Positions 38,356 through 50,700 of a stretch of DNA of 64,000 nt are shown here, piece by piece. The notes under the pieces were generated by a model. The model was not told where the DNA came from. It did not search any database and worked only from the letters and a program-made list of their open reading frames with translations. Source of the stretch: Eulemur rufifrons (Eukaryota > Chordata > Mammalia > Primates > Lemuridae); the NCBI RefSeq assembly GCF_041146395.1, contig NC_090989.1, forward strand, positions 219,140,843 to 219,204,842, written 5' to 3'. The translations under genes and the position numbers were made by a program. How positions within the stretch are numbered: the stretch's first letter is position 1; each line of letters starts with the position of its first letter.

Positions 38356-39192
38356 AAAATCTCAGAACTCAGTAAAAGCAAACAACTGAATTTCAAAAAG
38401 GGAGAAAAGACTTAAAAAGACATTTCACTAAAGAAAAAATAAAAGTGACAAACAAATGCATAAAAAAATGCTTAACATCGTTATTGATTAGGGAAATACA
38501 AATTACAACAAGATTCTGCTGCACATTTCTTAAAATGGCTGGTGAGCACGCAGAGCACCTGGAACTCTCATACATTGCCTGTGGGAATGCAAAAACGTCA
38601 GTCCCTTTGGAAAACAGTCTGGCAGTTACTACTAAAATGAAACATGCCCAACAAACACATTTATGACCCCAAAATCATACTTCTAGTTATCTATCCAGAG
38701 AAATGAAAATAAATGTCTACACAAATATATGTACGTGAATGGTCCTAGTGACTTTATTTATAATTGTAAGAAAACTGGACACAACACAAATGCCCATTAA
38801 CTAGTGAATGAATAAACCAAGTAATTCCATACAACTTAATTTTGCTTACCCATAAAAAGGAATTAACATGCAAAAATGAAGACAAATTTAAAGTATTATA
38901 TGCTAAATGAAAGATGTTCACACAAAAGGTCACATACTGCATGATTACATTTTTTTGACATTCTGGCAAAGGCAAACATTGTGACAGAATCCAGATCAGT
39001 AGCAACCAGCAGGGTAGGGGAAGTGGGTTGACCATAAAGAGTCATGAGGGAACATTTTAGGGTTATGAAAATATGTTTCATGTTGATTGTGGTGGTGGTT
39101 GTTGCACACTTAGAATGTTTGGCAAAACTCATAGACGTGGGCCTCTTAAAGTATGTGAATTATACCCCAGTAAACCTCACCTTTGAAAAAGC
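38356..39192 (+). mobile_element. Old L1 (L1M) 3' end, part 2
   Basis: Continues the element from 37340: CAAACAACTGAATTTC, TGCTTAACATCGTTATTG, CATTGCCTGTGGGAATGC, AGTCTGGCAGTTACTAC, TGCCCATTAACTAGTGAATG, then the L1M 3' UTR with GAATTATACCCCAGTAAACC. The 3' UTR style is that of old mammalian L1, clearly different from the young copies. Confidence 0.88.
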
Positions 39193-40837
39193 ACGAATTG
39201 ATGTCTTGAATACAGAAATACTGACCTTGTAACTCAAGTCGAGATTTCAACTTTGAAGTCTCGGTGGTACCTATTTTATTATTGGAAATAACAGCGCATA
39301 CAAAGAGCTTGGCACAGAGCCTCTTTCTGAGTGTTAGCTATTATCAAAAGGATTTGGATAATTATATATTACTTAGTCAGAGAAGTGGGAAGTAGTAATG
39401 AGATAGAGGTAAGTTAAAGTGCACAAATGTTAACTCTTTTCTAGGATGAACAGGAAAAATCCATGTACCGCACCACTTCTGAAGCTAAACCTATCTTATC
39501 AAATAGATTCAAATAGAAGATTCTCACAGCTTACAGAAGGTACTTTAAAAAGTTTCATTGCCAGCACAGGAAAAATATAAACTATAAATATATGTGTGTG
39601 TATCATATACAGTTTGTTAATTGAAGTGTGAATGCAGTAGAAAGAGGGTATGAGTAATAGGTGGCTTCAGCCAAATTTAGTTTAGTCATATCCTTGCTCT
39701 GCCAATATACCTCAAGCTTAAATGGTATCACTGAAGCTGTTTCAGATTTGAATTGCTCCAAAGCATTATCCTTCTTCCAACTGGGCTGAAATCTGGTGGT
39801 AGTTTACTTTTGCAGCCAGATAGGCAGTATCTTTTATGTTTTATTTATTTATAGTATCACTTAAGCCATGCATAACTTTATATGCACTTATAAAGCTAAA
39901 CTCACAATTTGTGAAGCAAACTTATGATAGGAAGTAAGCAGTTTACAATATGAAGTACATTTTTGGATTCGAAAAGTTGTTGGAAATAGTGTGGGGAAAG
40001 TAAACCATCAGCCCCATATAAGTGATTTGATTGCCACATAGACCTACTAACACAAGTAGTGACACTTTTTATGACTTTTTAATGGGAAAATTTGTTTTAA
40101 ATTTGATGATTCCATAAATCTATCTCCCCACTACATCCGAGTAATAATGGCCAAATCCTCTTGTTTTACCAGAATCTAGTAACAGGAAAGAAAGGCTAGT
40201 TATCTATCATCTGTTCAAGAAACAGATTTGGGGTAGACATCCAGATTCCCTGACTCCTAAATCTATGATTTTGTTTGTTTATTTTTCCATTATAGCTTGC
40301 CGCCTTTTTTAAATACACTTCTGTTTGGGAGAGGGATAGTACGTGTTTGAAGGGTGCTTGTACTCACTTAAAAAATCCAAGGATTTGAATGTTTAAATAG
40401 TATATTTAACTACTATAAATACACATACAAATATGTATCTCTCAATTAGCATTTAATGACAATGAATTGAGAGCGCAAGCGCCCGAGGAGTGCCCAGTCT
40501 TGTCCAAACGTCATAAACAACTTGACCTAAGCACTAAGCAGTGGTTGGTTTGAAATTTCAGGTTAAGAATAATTGCTCATTGAAAATCAATCAAAAATGA
40601 ACTCACGTTGTTCTAAGATTCTGATGGAATGAAATAGACAGAAATTATTCAAGTTATAAAATAACTTAATATTTTAAGCACTTTTAATTAGGAAAGCAAC
40701 ATAATCATATTATAGAGGAAATAGTTATCCATAATTTCATTCGCCTAAGAGAACTATTATTGTTTCACAGCCTTTTAAATATCAATGCAAGTGTACACAG
40801 CAGTCTCATAGCATATGATATACCTGAATTTCTAAAG
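39193..40837. other. Unassigned sequence
   Basis: No gene or clear repeat. AT-rich with normal complexity. Confidence 0.4.
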
Positions 40838-41335
40838 GAAGGGTCCACAAACTATGACCTAAGAGCCCAATTTGACTAGGGAGTAAGAATGGTTTTTATG
40901 ATTTTAAATGATTGAAAATTAAAAAAAAATCATATGATGTGAAAATTATATGAAATTCAAACTTCAGTGTCAACAAATACATTTTTGTTGGAATGTAGCT
41001 GATATAGCCAATCTATTTATGTATTGTCTCTGGCTGCTTTTATGCTACACAGGACTCAAACTAGGTGAAGATGATTGTGGCATCAGCCTCAGGGACAGAT
41101 TTTAATAGGTGCCCAAAATCTCAGTAATAAAGATATAAATCATATTTAATGCAATAGTTTAAGGATCAACGTTAACCTGAAAAAGCTATGATAAACAAAA
41201 TATAAAAATTTTATTAAAGACAACATCTGTACTACAAGAGCAGAGCTGAGCAGTTTCAACCAAGACTATATGTTTTGCAAAACCTAAAATAGTAACTAAC
41301 TGATCCTTTACCAGAGAAGTTTGCCAACTCCTCCT
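40838..41335 (+). mobile_element. hAT-type DNA transposon relic, split by an insert (copy 1)
   Basis: Left part 40838-41049 (GGGTCCACAAACTATGACC, TTTGTTGGAATGTAGCTGA, TATTGTCTCTGGCTGCTTTT) and right part 41237-41335 (GCAGAGCTGAGCAGTTTC, GATCCTTTACCAGAGAAG, TTTGCCAACTCCT). Both belong to the same family as 56186-56410, and the ends are inverted repeats of each other. I know the family as a common non-autonomous hAT element but do not trust my memory of its name. A 187-bp foreign segment separates the halves. Confidence 0.75.
41050..41236. other. Unidentified 187-bp insert in the hAT relic
   Basis: It lies between the two halves of the transposon and is flanked by CTACA (41045-41049 and 41232-41236). 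It has no poly(A) tail and matches no family that I recognise. Confidence 0.6.
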
Positions 41336-41537
41336 CTATGGCCTTTAGGACCTTGAATTATTTCTTATTTCCACCTAAGAATTTCTAATTTAGAATAAGA
41401 GGTTGGTCAAGTTTTGTGAGGTCAAGATTCCTTGCCAAAGGCTTTTGTCAATCAGAAGAGCAGGAATAAACCAAATGAAATATATTTGGTCAATAATACG
41501 GCAGGTGTGAACTTTTTCTATTCTTACTGTGGTTTTC

Positions 41538-41620
41538 TTAAAAGGAGGAGAAAGAATAAAAGGAAGAGGAGAAAGAGGAAGATGAGAAGAGGGAGGGGTA
41601 GGAGGTAGAGGAGGGGATCT
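41538..41620. repeat. Purine-rich tract
   Basis: Mostly AGG, GAA and GGA units, with few pyrimidines. The proline-rich minus-strand open frame at 41390-41725 is a translation of this tract and not a gene. Confidence 0.8.
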
Positions 41621-42643
41621 CTTGCCACGTGACCCAGAAGAAATTCTGTGTGAAGGGTTGATTTCATCTAATATGATGCCAAATAAGATATGGGGGTGGG
41701 GAGGATATAGGCTTACAAAGACCAAAACTCATGCAAATATAACAAACACTAGTTGTTCTAAAAAGGAAAATTCCATTTCATCTTCAGTATTGAATATTCT
41801 TTACCATAATCTCACTCTGAGAAGTTTAAAATGTCAGGTACCAAGCCTTAGATATTATCTAAATTCTTAACAGAGGAATAGACTCTGCCAAACATCAGCC
41901 TATACTTCCCAAAAATTTTTAATAACTAGTTGCCTAATTACAATTGCTTAGACATTTAACCAAACACTAAGTAATGGAGATACTTAATACCATGTAATAG
42001 TAGTAGATGTCAGAGGGAATTTTTAAAAACTTAATTTCTAAAGATTAGAAATTCTTTTTTGTTTTTCTGAACTCTAATTTTTTTCACACATCAGTTTTTG
42101 TAAATAATATGCTTCTTACCACTATTTAGAGGTGGTGAACTGATAGTTTTTTATATTTTGCCAAATAAATTTTTGACAGTAATTTGTCAGAAGTCTTTTA
42201 CTATTGTTGAGAATTTTGAAAAAATGCTTTACACTCAAAGACACACTCAGAATTCCCTGTCCCTTCAGAGTCATTCTGTCACCCAGTAAGGATGCATATG
42301 TTTATTACTAGTGCAAAGTTACATTTCACCTGCTTTCTAAATGTTGGCTTAAAACAACTGAGGTTTTTTATTGTTTTTAGTTGAATACCTAAAGTTTAAA
42401 AATTAAACTCCCAAATATCCACTTATTAAATATTTGGACAGAAATCCAATTTATTATATTGTGCAAAATCATTTTAGAACCAGAAATATAATCTTTTAAA
42501 TATACAGGAATGTTGTACAAATTTTAAAACAATATTCCATTTTTGAACCAAAAATATTTACACAAATTTGCAAAATATTAAAGAAGGAAAATTTTTGAAG
42601 CCTATCTATATAGTCATTGTATTATCATATGAAAATAATACTT
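41621..42643. other. Unassigned sequence
   Basis: AT-rich; nothing recognised. Confidence 0.4.
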
Positions 42644-42828
42644 AGCAGGGCACATTGGTGTGCACCTACAGTCCCAGCTACTCTGGAGGCAAGAGGATCA
42701 CTGGAGCCCAGAAGCCCAGCTATAGTGTGCTGTGATAGTACCTGTTAATAGCCACTGTACTCCAACCTGGGCAACATAGCAAGACTCTGTCTCTTTTTAC
42801 AAAAAAAAAAAAGAAAAAAAGAAGAAGA
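42644..42828 (+). mobile_element. 7SL-derived Alu monomer (FAM/FRAM-like)
   Basis: A single 7SL-like arm: GCAGGGCACATTGGTGTGC, ACAGTCCCAGCTACTCTGG, GGATCACTGGAGCCCAG, TATAGTGTGCTGTG, then CCTGTTAATAGCCACTGTAC and CAACCTGGGCAACATAGCAAG, ending in an A-rich tail (42801-42828). The GTGTGCT and CCTGTNAATAGCCACTG text is that of 7SL RNA itself (7SL reads CCTGTGAATAGCCACTGCAC), which later Alu right arms have lost. The long 7SL S-domain is missing. It is therefore an early monomer rather than half of a dimeric Alu. Confidence 0.85.
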
Positions 42829-44014
42829 CATTTTATTTCTGCAACTATGTTAAACACTGGGTGATTTTAAATTTTAAATTTATTTGTGCTTTTGCAATTG
42901 CTTATTTAACTATCAGATGTTCCAAGTGGGAAGATTTACAAACATTCTAAATTACATTCTCATCAATCAACTCAATTACTTAGTATGGTTAAATCATCTA
43001 ATATCTTATAGAACTTTTACCTTTGATGTCTGTCAACAGCAATTCAGTCTTTACTAAAGCAAAATAATTAAGGAATTGCAGAATTTCATCATTCCAAAAA
43101 TTTGATAATATGTCACATTTAACATTTTAAAGTTGCTCAAATGTACAATATATACCATAATAAAAGTATGGCATCTTTGTTACATAGACTGATTACTAAG
43201 TACTCAGTGTGTGGTTGATCATTTTGCTATGTGTATGCAATGAACCGCAGAGAGTACTCTTTTGATGAATATTTGCTCAATAAATAAACTCAGTAGATTA
43301 AACAAACACTGATAAAGCCATGTTAACACAGTCTATCAATGTGAACCTTGACAAAGTCTTATAAAGCATTTAAAAAGTCTTCATTGAAACTTGAATCCAT
43401 GATAGAAATGTGTATATAGACAGATAGAGAATTAGATATATAAAGTATATACTAACTAACTCTGTAAGTAAACTTAGGTTCATGCCCAAAATAATCAGGA
43501 GTATTTTTTTAAAGGCATTATGTCTAAGGTGGAAAATAATAATCTCTGCCTTTTCCATTTCAATGACAATTTGGATTCAGAGTAAAATTTAAAGTGAAAT
43601 TTCTTAAGGAATATTAAATTCCCATTGCACTTAGGGCCATCTCTCTGATAGAATGCTGGTGAAACAGTTTCATTCTGCAGTGATATTAGACTTGAATGGC
43701 TTTCATGTGTAATGTCTTCTCTCTATCATAGTCTAAAAGTGGCATTTGGCATTGGTAATGCCCCAAATCAAACCAAAGAACTAACAGTTAACATTTTTTT
43801 ATGTGGTTACCAAAGGATGAACAGCATATGAGACTCTTGAGAATTATAAATGGATTTAATTCTACCTATACCATTAGGTATATTTTCTTTTAGGTCAGAA
43901 ATGTAACAAACACCTGGAAATACAAAGAAAAGTTTGTTTTTAAAGAATACAAAGTGTCTGTTGTACTGAAGCATTCAAACAAAGTTCTAAAAAACAACAA
44001 ATAAAGCAAAGCAT
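42829..44014. other. Unassigned AT-rich sequence
   Basis: No gene or repeat recognised. Confidence 0.4.
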
Positions 44015-44165
44015 TCTATCTGGAGGTCAAGAGATATGAGATTTTTCTCAGCTGTGCTAATAACTGGCTGTGTGAGCCTGGACAAGTCACTTAATCTTTT
44101 TGGCCCTAAACTTTTTTATCTGTTACGTGAAAGAGGGTGCAAAGGGATTTGCTGTTTCTAAACCC
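44015..44165 (+). mobile_element. MIR SINE fragment
   Basis: TCTGGAGGTCAAGAGATATG, AATAACTGGCTGTGTGAGCC, TGGACAAGTCACTTAATCTT and TTTTTTATCTGTTACGTG follow the MIR core order. Confidence 0.85.
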
Positions 44166-44875
44166 TGAGAGTTTAAACCCTAGTGGATTCTACAGAAAGT
44201 AATAAAGTCAAGGGAATATGAAGAAGGCACCTGAGTTCTGTTTGCAATGAAAGAAGTCAGCCATCAAAAGTCAGGATGCAAGAAAGATGGAGGGTCCACG
44301 CGCATACACCGCTTCATGATCCAGGGAAATCTTCCTTCTCCTGCATAACTAGCCAGCTCAGTTCTTTTGGTTTTTCTGATTCTTATCCACAGGACACTGC
44401 AATCACTTGCTAGTTGGTGTGTATTTGCTCAGAGTAATCATTTTACATCCAGGGACTTAGAGTGTGGTCCTAGTGGCAGGGTTTCAGCTGCAGAAGGGAA
44501 AAGATCAGTCTGAGTATTCTTGAAGAAGATTGCAAAACTGCTTTCAGTTCATGTAGTGTATTTCTCGTCTGAGATTTCTTTTAATGGGCAAAAAGAGCTT
44601 TTTAAAAGAAGGAGAAACTTGGATGTTTCCTAAAGCAACATTCAAAGCAATTAAATGGAGCTTTTTAAGCAACATGATCTTTTTCACTTTCACAATCTCC
44701 TCTTTAGCCTTAAGTAAAAACCAAAAGAGACCTTTGAAAAACTGATGATTTTTTATGTTTAATATATGATCTTTTCATGTTTCTGCTGTTGTATGCTTTT
44801 GAGCTGTCTGACAACTATAGCTATGTAGCCAGCACAGGGGCAGACTTGTCTTATATCCTGTGAAGAGGTGACTAC

Positions 44876-44976
44876 CTGAAGTGTGAGAATGAAAGAAAAT
44901 ATAAGAATTCTATGAAAGGTTTTACTACAGAGAATATGGGGCCAAGACCTTCATCTAACCCTGGATACACATTATT
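44876..44976 (+). repeat. Local duplication, copy 1
   Basis: CTGAAGTGTGAGAATGAAAG through CTGGATACACATTATT; repeated in the same orientation at 45554-45650 with a few substitutions and one 4-base difference (AGAATATGGGG against AGAAGGGG). Confidence 0.92.
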
Positions 44977-44999
44977 CTTAATAATGCATACCGGTATCT

Positions 45000-45020
45000 T
45001 TTTTTTTTTTTTTTTTTTGG
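45000..45020. repeat. Poly(T) run
   Basis: About 20 T bases following GGTATC. It may be the tail of a minus-strand retroelement, but no element body was recognised. Confidence 0.8.
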
Positions 45021-45553
45021 CCAACTCTAAGTAGTAAGCTTATGAAAATTGACAATATTTTACAGAAACAGATTTTTTTTTAAAAAAAGCATAATTCTAT
45101 TTCCTGTATCTTTCACAGTTCTTTAATTTGAAACATATCACTTTTATCTCGTCTTGCTTTAACACCAGATTTGGTTTAATTAAATTTATGTCAAATGAAC
45201 ACATGAAACGAAAGGAAAATCGGAAAGCCTGCAGTTGCCCATTAGTGAGTCAGTGACTGCAGTGAAAGGCTTTTGAAGCCTGGCTGACTGCCAGGACAAG
45301 CTTGCAATGATGCTCGGAGACACCCATGATGCTTTGAAGGGAAGGACTTAGCTGACCTGAGCCTGCTCGATGGAATCAGTCAAAATCCTCACGGGCTGGA
45401 TATAAAATCTATAATAAGTCTTCTGTCTTCAACCATTTACCTGTCAAAGGAAAAGAGCAGGGGCTGTGAAACCACAATCCATATAGAAAATTAATTGTAC
45501 TTATTTATTTGTATTATTTATTATTATTACTACAGTAATAATAAGGATTATTA

Positions 45554-45650
45554 CTGAAGTGTGAGAATGAAAGACAAAATAAGAATTCTATGAAAGGTTT
45601 TACTACAGAGAAGGGGCAAGACCTTCATCTAACCCTGGATACACACTATT
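45554..45650 (+). repeat. Local duplication, copy 2, inside TTA-rich DNA
   Basis: A second copy of 44876-44976. It is embedded in a TTATTATTATTACTACAG-type simple sequence (45500-45550 and 45650-45700), so the AT-rich tract is split by the copy. The tract text TTATTATTACTACAGTA occurs on both sides. Confidence 0.92.
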
Positions 45651-47799
45651 ACTACAACATTATTTATTATTTATTATTATTACTACAGTATTATTGCTTA
45701 TGTGAGTGATTTTGTTTATTTTCAAAGCGACATGCCAAGCCCTTTGCAAGGCAGTGCCAAACTGTCAGCCCGTGGAGCTACTTTATGAAAACAGAATTTA
45801 ACTTAGGCTTTCCTAATTGAAATATCTGTCAATTAGTCAAGTAATATATGCTGTTAGGGAATATAAAAAGCATAACCTTTGGAAGCTAATATTTAGAGCT
45901 TTGCAAATGTGTCACTGTTAAAACACCTAAGTTTAAAAATAAATGAAGCCCCAAATGTTTTGACACTCCTGCTAAGATGCAAAGTAAAATACCCTGGCTC
46001 ATATTGTTTCTGATACCACATGGTCTTTGAATTTTTATACTTGAACATGTTTATACATCCAGCTTTGGCACTTTCATATAAAAATATATTGAATGACTCT
46101 ACCAATCAAATGTAATGTTTTTCATTCTGTTTTTGCATTCAGACAGCATTTTCTTAAAGGATATATATTACTTTGTTTATTCCTTTTGCTTATTGGGATC
46201 TGATCCACAGGTTCAATTGCATTTTATATTTTCATACTTTAGACATTAAAGCCTTTACACAAACTTTCAACAGTAAAATAAATAACTCTTATGTAGCAGC
46301 AGGGTGCACTGATGTTAGTAAAACAAGATATTTAACAGCAAGCTTGGTGAACATCTAGGAATATCAAAGGCACAGTGTCTATTTTTTGTTTGTCCAGTAT
46401 GAAAACAATTCAAAGAAAGCTCTAAATGATCCCAGTCAGATCAATGTTATCTGAGGTACTTCAATAATCCAGTAATACCAAGAATCATCAATGTATTGGT
46501 TCAATTTCAAATTTACACAGTTTTGCTGATCTCCTACAAGTGCATTGTCTTATATTTTCCACTTCTAGATGGCTGAAATTTTTTGTGTGTGTGTGATTTC
46601 ATTTATAACTGAAAATAAAAGTAAAACAAACAAGAAGTTAAAAATTCCAAGGGTTGCATTTTTCCCGTTTGAAGAAGATTCCAATCACAGATTCAATATG
46701 TCTTTATATGTTCTAAAGTGTGTGTCTGCCCTGGAACACTACACTAAGAGTGGCCTTCAGTAGAATATAATTTTACTTTTTTTTTTTTTTTTTCATTTGT
46801 TTAACCTCTATATCTTGAGGACAATAGGGTAGAATACAATTTTGAGAAGAGAAAGGATTTCTGCCAAGAGCCGAATATGAGACATCATTTCTTGGCCAAT
46901 AGAAAAGTCCTTAATTTTGTTGAATCTGTGAAATATGTTCAGCTGGATTCTGCCACTTGCCTCTAGTCAGACATTAGTAGTCTTTTCATTTTCATGAGAT
47001 CAAATAAGATATGAAAATATTCAGTGTTTTCAAATTCCATGGATATAGTACAATCCTAGTAATATAAGAAACAAGATAGGTTTAATTTGCATTCACATTA
47101 CCTTTGATGAGGTTTAAAATCTAATTTTATATTTAAATAATTTACTTCTTAAAAATCATTCCTTTTTGTTCTCAATATACATTTAACATTTAAAATATTT
47201 TATAACACCAACACATATTTCTTAAATAATTTCAATTGTCATCGAAGAGGAAGAATTGCATGTTTATGAGATGACATATATTTATTCAATTTTAATTCAA
47301 AATTCTCAGTGTTGTATTTTTCTGTATAAAAATCATCAGTTCCTTCAAATGTTTTGCTTAGTAAAATATAAATTAAATTATGTGTTATAAATTGTACATG
47401 ATCATGGTAATTGAGAAGAATTTTATAATGCTCCATCCAAAGGCTAAGTGTTTAATAATAAAAGTTTTTAAAAATTGATGATGTTTGTGACCATGGCAAG
47501 CAATAGTCTTACTTGCTTGTTTTTGATTGTGTTAAGATATTATTAGATGTCTGCTTTGTTTTATTCATGGAAGCCTTTTCAAGGGATTAGAGGGAAAAAT
47601 AAGCAAGCACACAAAACTATCCTACAGACTGCTCAGAAATATTTATTCCCTCTTGCAACATATTTGCCCAGCAAGCTCTTTTCAGACCAGAATACATAAT
47701 GATCACAGTATTCACTCAAATTTCTACCTTTTTTTTTTTCTTTTTTGAATTATTTTAGTAATTGTGTAGTACAGCTTTTCCCCCTGGCACCACAGACCT
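45651..47799. other. Unassigned sequence with a poly(T) run
   Basis: A T run of about 18 lies at 46776-46794. No gene or interspersed repeat recognised. Confidence 0.4.
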
Positions 47800-50700
47800 A
47801 GTCTCTTTATTTCACATTTTAAAATCAAATTGCCAGAAGTGTCTGAAAGGCTCTACTGCAGGGGGAGAAAAAAAAAAAAACACTTCAGGGCCAAGTCTTT
47901 GCTAGCACACCAAGCATTAGGAGATGAATCAAGGGCGTAACAGAATGCTGAGAGCACCTTTGCACGGGGATCAAAGGCACGTCATGAGGAGTCAACATTT
48001 TGCCTGAAGTTGCTCGCTCTGACTCTCCCATTGCCTGTAATAAAGTAGCTAAAAGGACATTTGGGACAATCCTGAGCCAAGGAGAGCTGTCTTAGATCCA
48101 CCTAAAGAATCACAGCCAGAAGAAAAAATGATTCCGAGAAATATCTCAATCCAAGTCTCTGTATTTGTGCACCGAGCAGAGAATGTATGGTGAGGAATGA
48201 CCTCACTTACAGTGAGTAGAATTGGAGGTTCATTCATTGTTCCTGAACAGACTCCAATAAATAGCCACCTGTTTTGGGCTTTGCCATCATTTTGATCCTG
48301 TCGATGTTAGTTTAGGAGTCTTTAGTTCTTCAGGATGCAAATTCTCGAGTTGTGTGTTTTCTGATTTCCTCAACTACTCAAAGTGGAAATTTTAGGATGA
48401 AATGATGAGAAAGAGTGGAATAAAGGTTTTAAAAATGATTCAAGAAGACATTTTACCCATATGCTGTTGTCAACTATAAGAATACTCATCAGAAAAAGGC
48501 AGCTCAATGTAAAGATTAATACAGAAGCCATGATATTCGGACTATGTTAATGCCTAGCAAATATCTTCATATCACTTCCAAAGGAAAAATAATGGCTTAC
48601 AAGTGACATTTATTCATTTATATTCATCCAGTGAAGCAAACAGATCAACAAATGGACATGAAGTACGAGGAGCGTTGGGAAGCTAAGTTTTGCTGCACCA
48701 ATTTTTTAACATAACCAATTGCATTCCTAGTTTTAGACAGGAGCCAAATTGCAAAGACAGCCCCATAATTCCAGATACCTTTTCAATAAAAGATTCTTTT
48801 TAAGAATCAAAAATATATGGCCTCTTTTCATATTATCTCCCAAATAAATGAATAAACATATGCTTTCTTTCCTAGGTTAAAATGGTGCCATTGAGAACAG
48901 ATAGTTAAAGGTAAAAAAATAAATATAATGTTAGAATTATGATTATTCCTCATACAATCATATATAAAATGCAAAATATTTAAATGGAACAAGATGTATT
49001 ACTTAGGCAATTCAAACTTAAAACTCTAATGAAAACATTTTTTTACTCAACTTGAAGATGAGTAAAAATGTTTTCATATCTGCAACCGTGCACAAGAGAA
49101 CCCATGTCACTTTCGATTTTCAGAACAATAGCTTGTTTTATCTGTTGTCAACATTGGTACATAAAATGCTTGTAGTCATATTTTAGAAATTACACAGGGT
49201 TCTGTCTTCGAGTCCTGTACTTACAAATCCCTTGATTCTAACAATATCATTGAAGAATATTAAAATGTTTACAGCAAAAGGACACACAAGTTTGAAGGTT
49301 TCAGTCAAACTGATTACACAAAATGATAACACTAGGGTTGTCCCAACATAAAAGCTGACAAGTCAAACGGGGGACAATGTGCATTTCACTAGCAAATGAT
49401 AAAGATTCAGGACAACCATATTCCCATAATCGAAGCCATTACAGGAAGAAAGGATTTTGAATAAGACTGCTAACTTTGCACGGAAACAAATTTGAACGAA
49501 ACAATAAGGGTGAATGTGACCAATACACTGCTAAAATATTAATTAATACACCCCTAGAAAGATGAGCACTTATGTTTCAGTTACGAAGGCAGAGTGAATT
49601 CATGAACTTAGTGCAACATTCACCCTTGCATAACGATAGGGTGCAAAAAAGGAAGGCAACGATGAAGTCACTTACAGTTTGCAATTCAGCTGTCATGTGG
49701 AAGTCTGCAGTAGGTATGAGCAAAATATACTGTGAAGAATATGTGGCTCAGTATTATACAGCAAAATCGAACTTTGCAACTGCTTATGCATAATTAACTA
49801 CCTGGGACTAGCCTGCTCTGGTGCACCACTTTATAGAGTAATAAAAAATTAAACTAAAAATACAGACTCCTAGGTAACTGTGGTCATAGTACTACTCTAT
49901 CTTCCTTTGCAGGCTTATTATTTTCTGAAGCTGTGGCTGACAGGTTCTATGAACACACATTTTTGCATATATTTTGTTTATGTGCAAGCCTTGGCATTTC
50001 AGCCATCTCCTGCTGAGGCCCCTTCCAACCATATGCTTCTGTTTTTCTTCATTAGGTGATGTGATCCCTTTTGACTGTTGCATGCACGTGAAAGGACAGT
50101 GGGCTTTGGGGGGAGAAGAAATCCTGCTTTAAGAGAGTACACGTCAGTTGGCCTTCAGCTATTTGGAGCTGATTGGATCTGACAAGTGTTGAAGCTACTC
50201 ATCGTAATGGATGTCTCTGCTTTAGCAGAGAGGAGGTGAAAAGGATGTAATTCCCAGTGAAAGAAAGCAACATGAACTATTATTTAATTACTGCTTAATA
50301 TATAACTCCCTAGGAGTCCCTGTTGATTTACTATTCTAGCTTCTTCCTTTCTTTATTAATGAACAATCTAGTCTTCTAATGTGATGTGGTAAAGCCACAC
50401 CTGTTATTGATAGGGACTTTCCCAAACTAACAAAGCAAATAATCCATTTTAATACCCTAAGCATGCATGCTTCTGAAACACTTTATTTTCTCAAATATAA
50501 AAATGACTCACTTAACCGTGTAAAAACAAAACAAAACAAAACCAACTTGTGCACTAGTGTTATCCGGGCTTATTTTTTTCACTGGTTTAGGATTTGGTGT
50601 GTACATTTTTTATAACTCTGTATGGTGACCTTTTCAACTCTCTGGATTCTAGGAATCAATTAAAATCCTCTACTCTTCCCTCCCCACTTCAATTTTTATA

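Noticed and set aside
40470..40510. Small GC-rich spot (GAGCGCAAGCGCCCGAGG) as a possible promoter or CpG island
   Set aside because: Only about 30 bases long, with no surrounding CpG enrichment or transcript signal.
41390..41725. Proline-rich 111-codon minus-strand frame
   Set aside because: Translation of a purine-rich simple tract; no signal of a real coding region.
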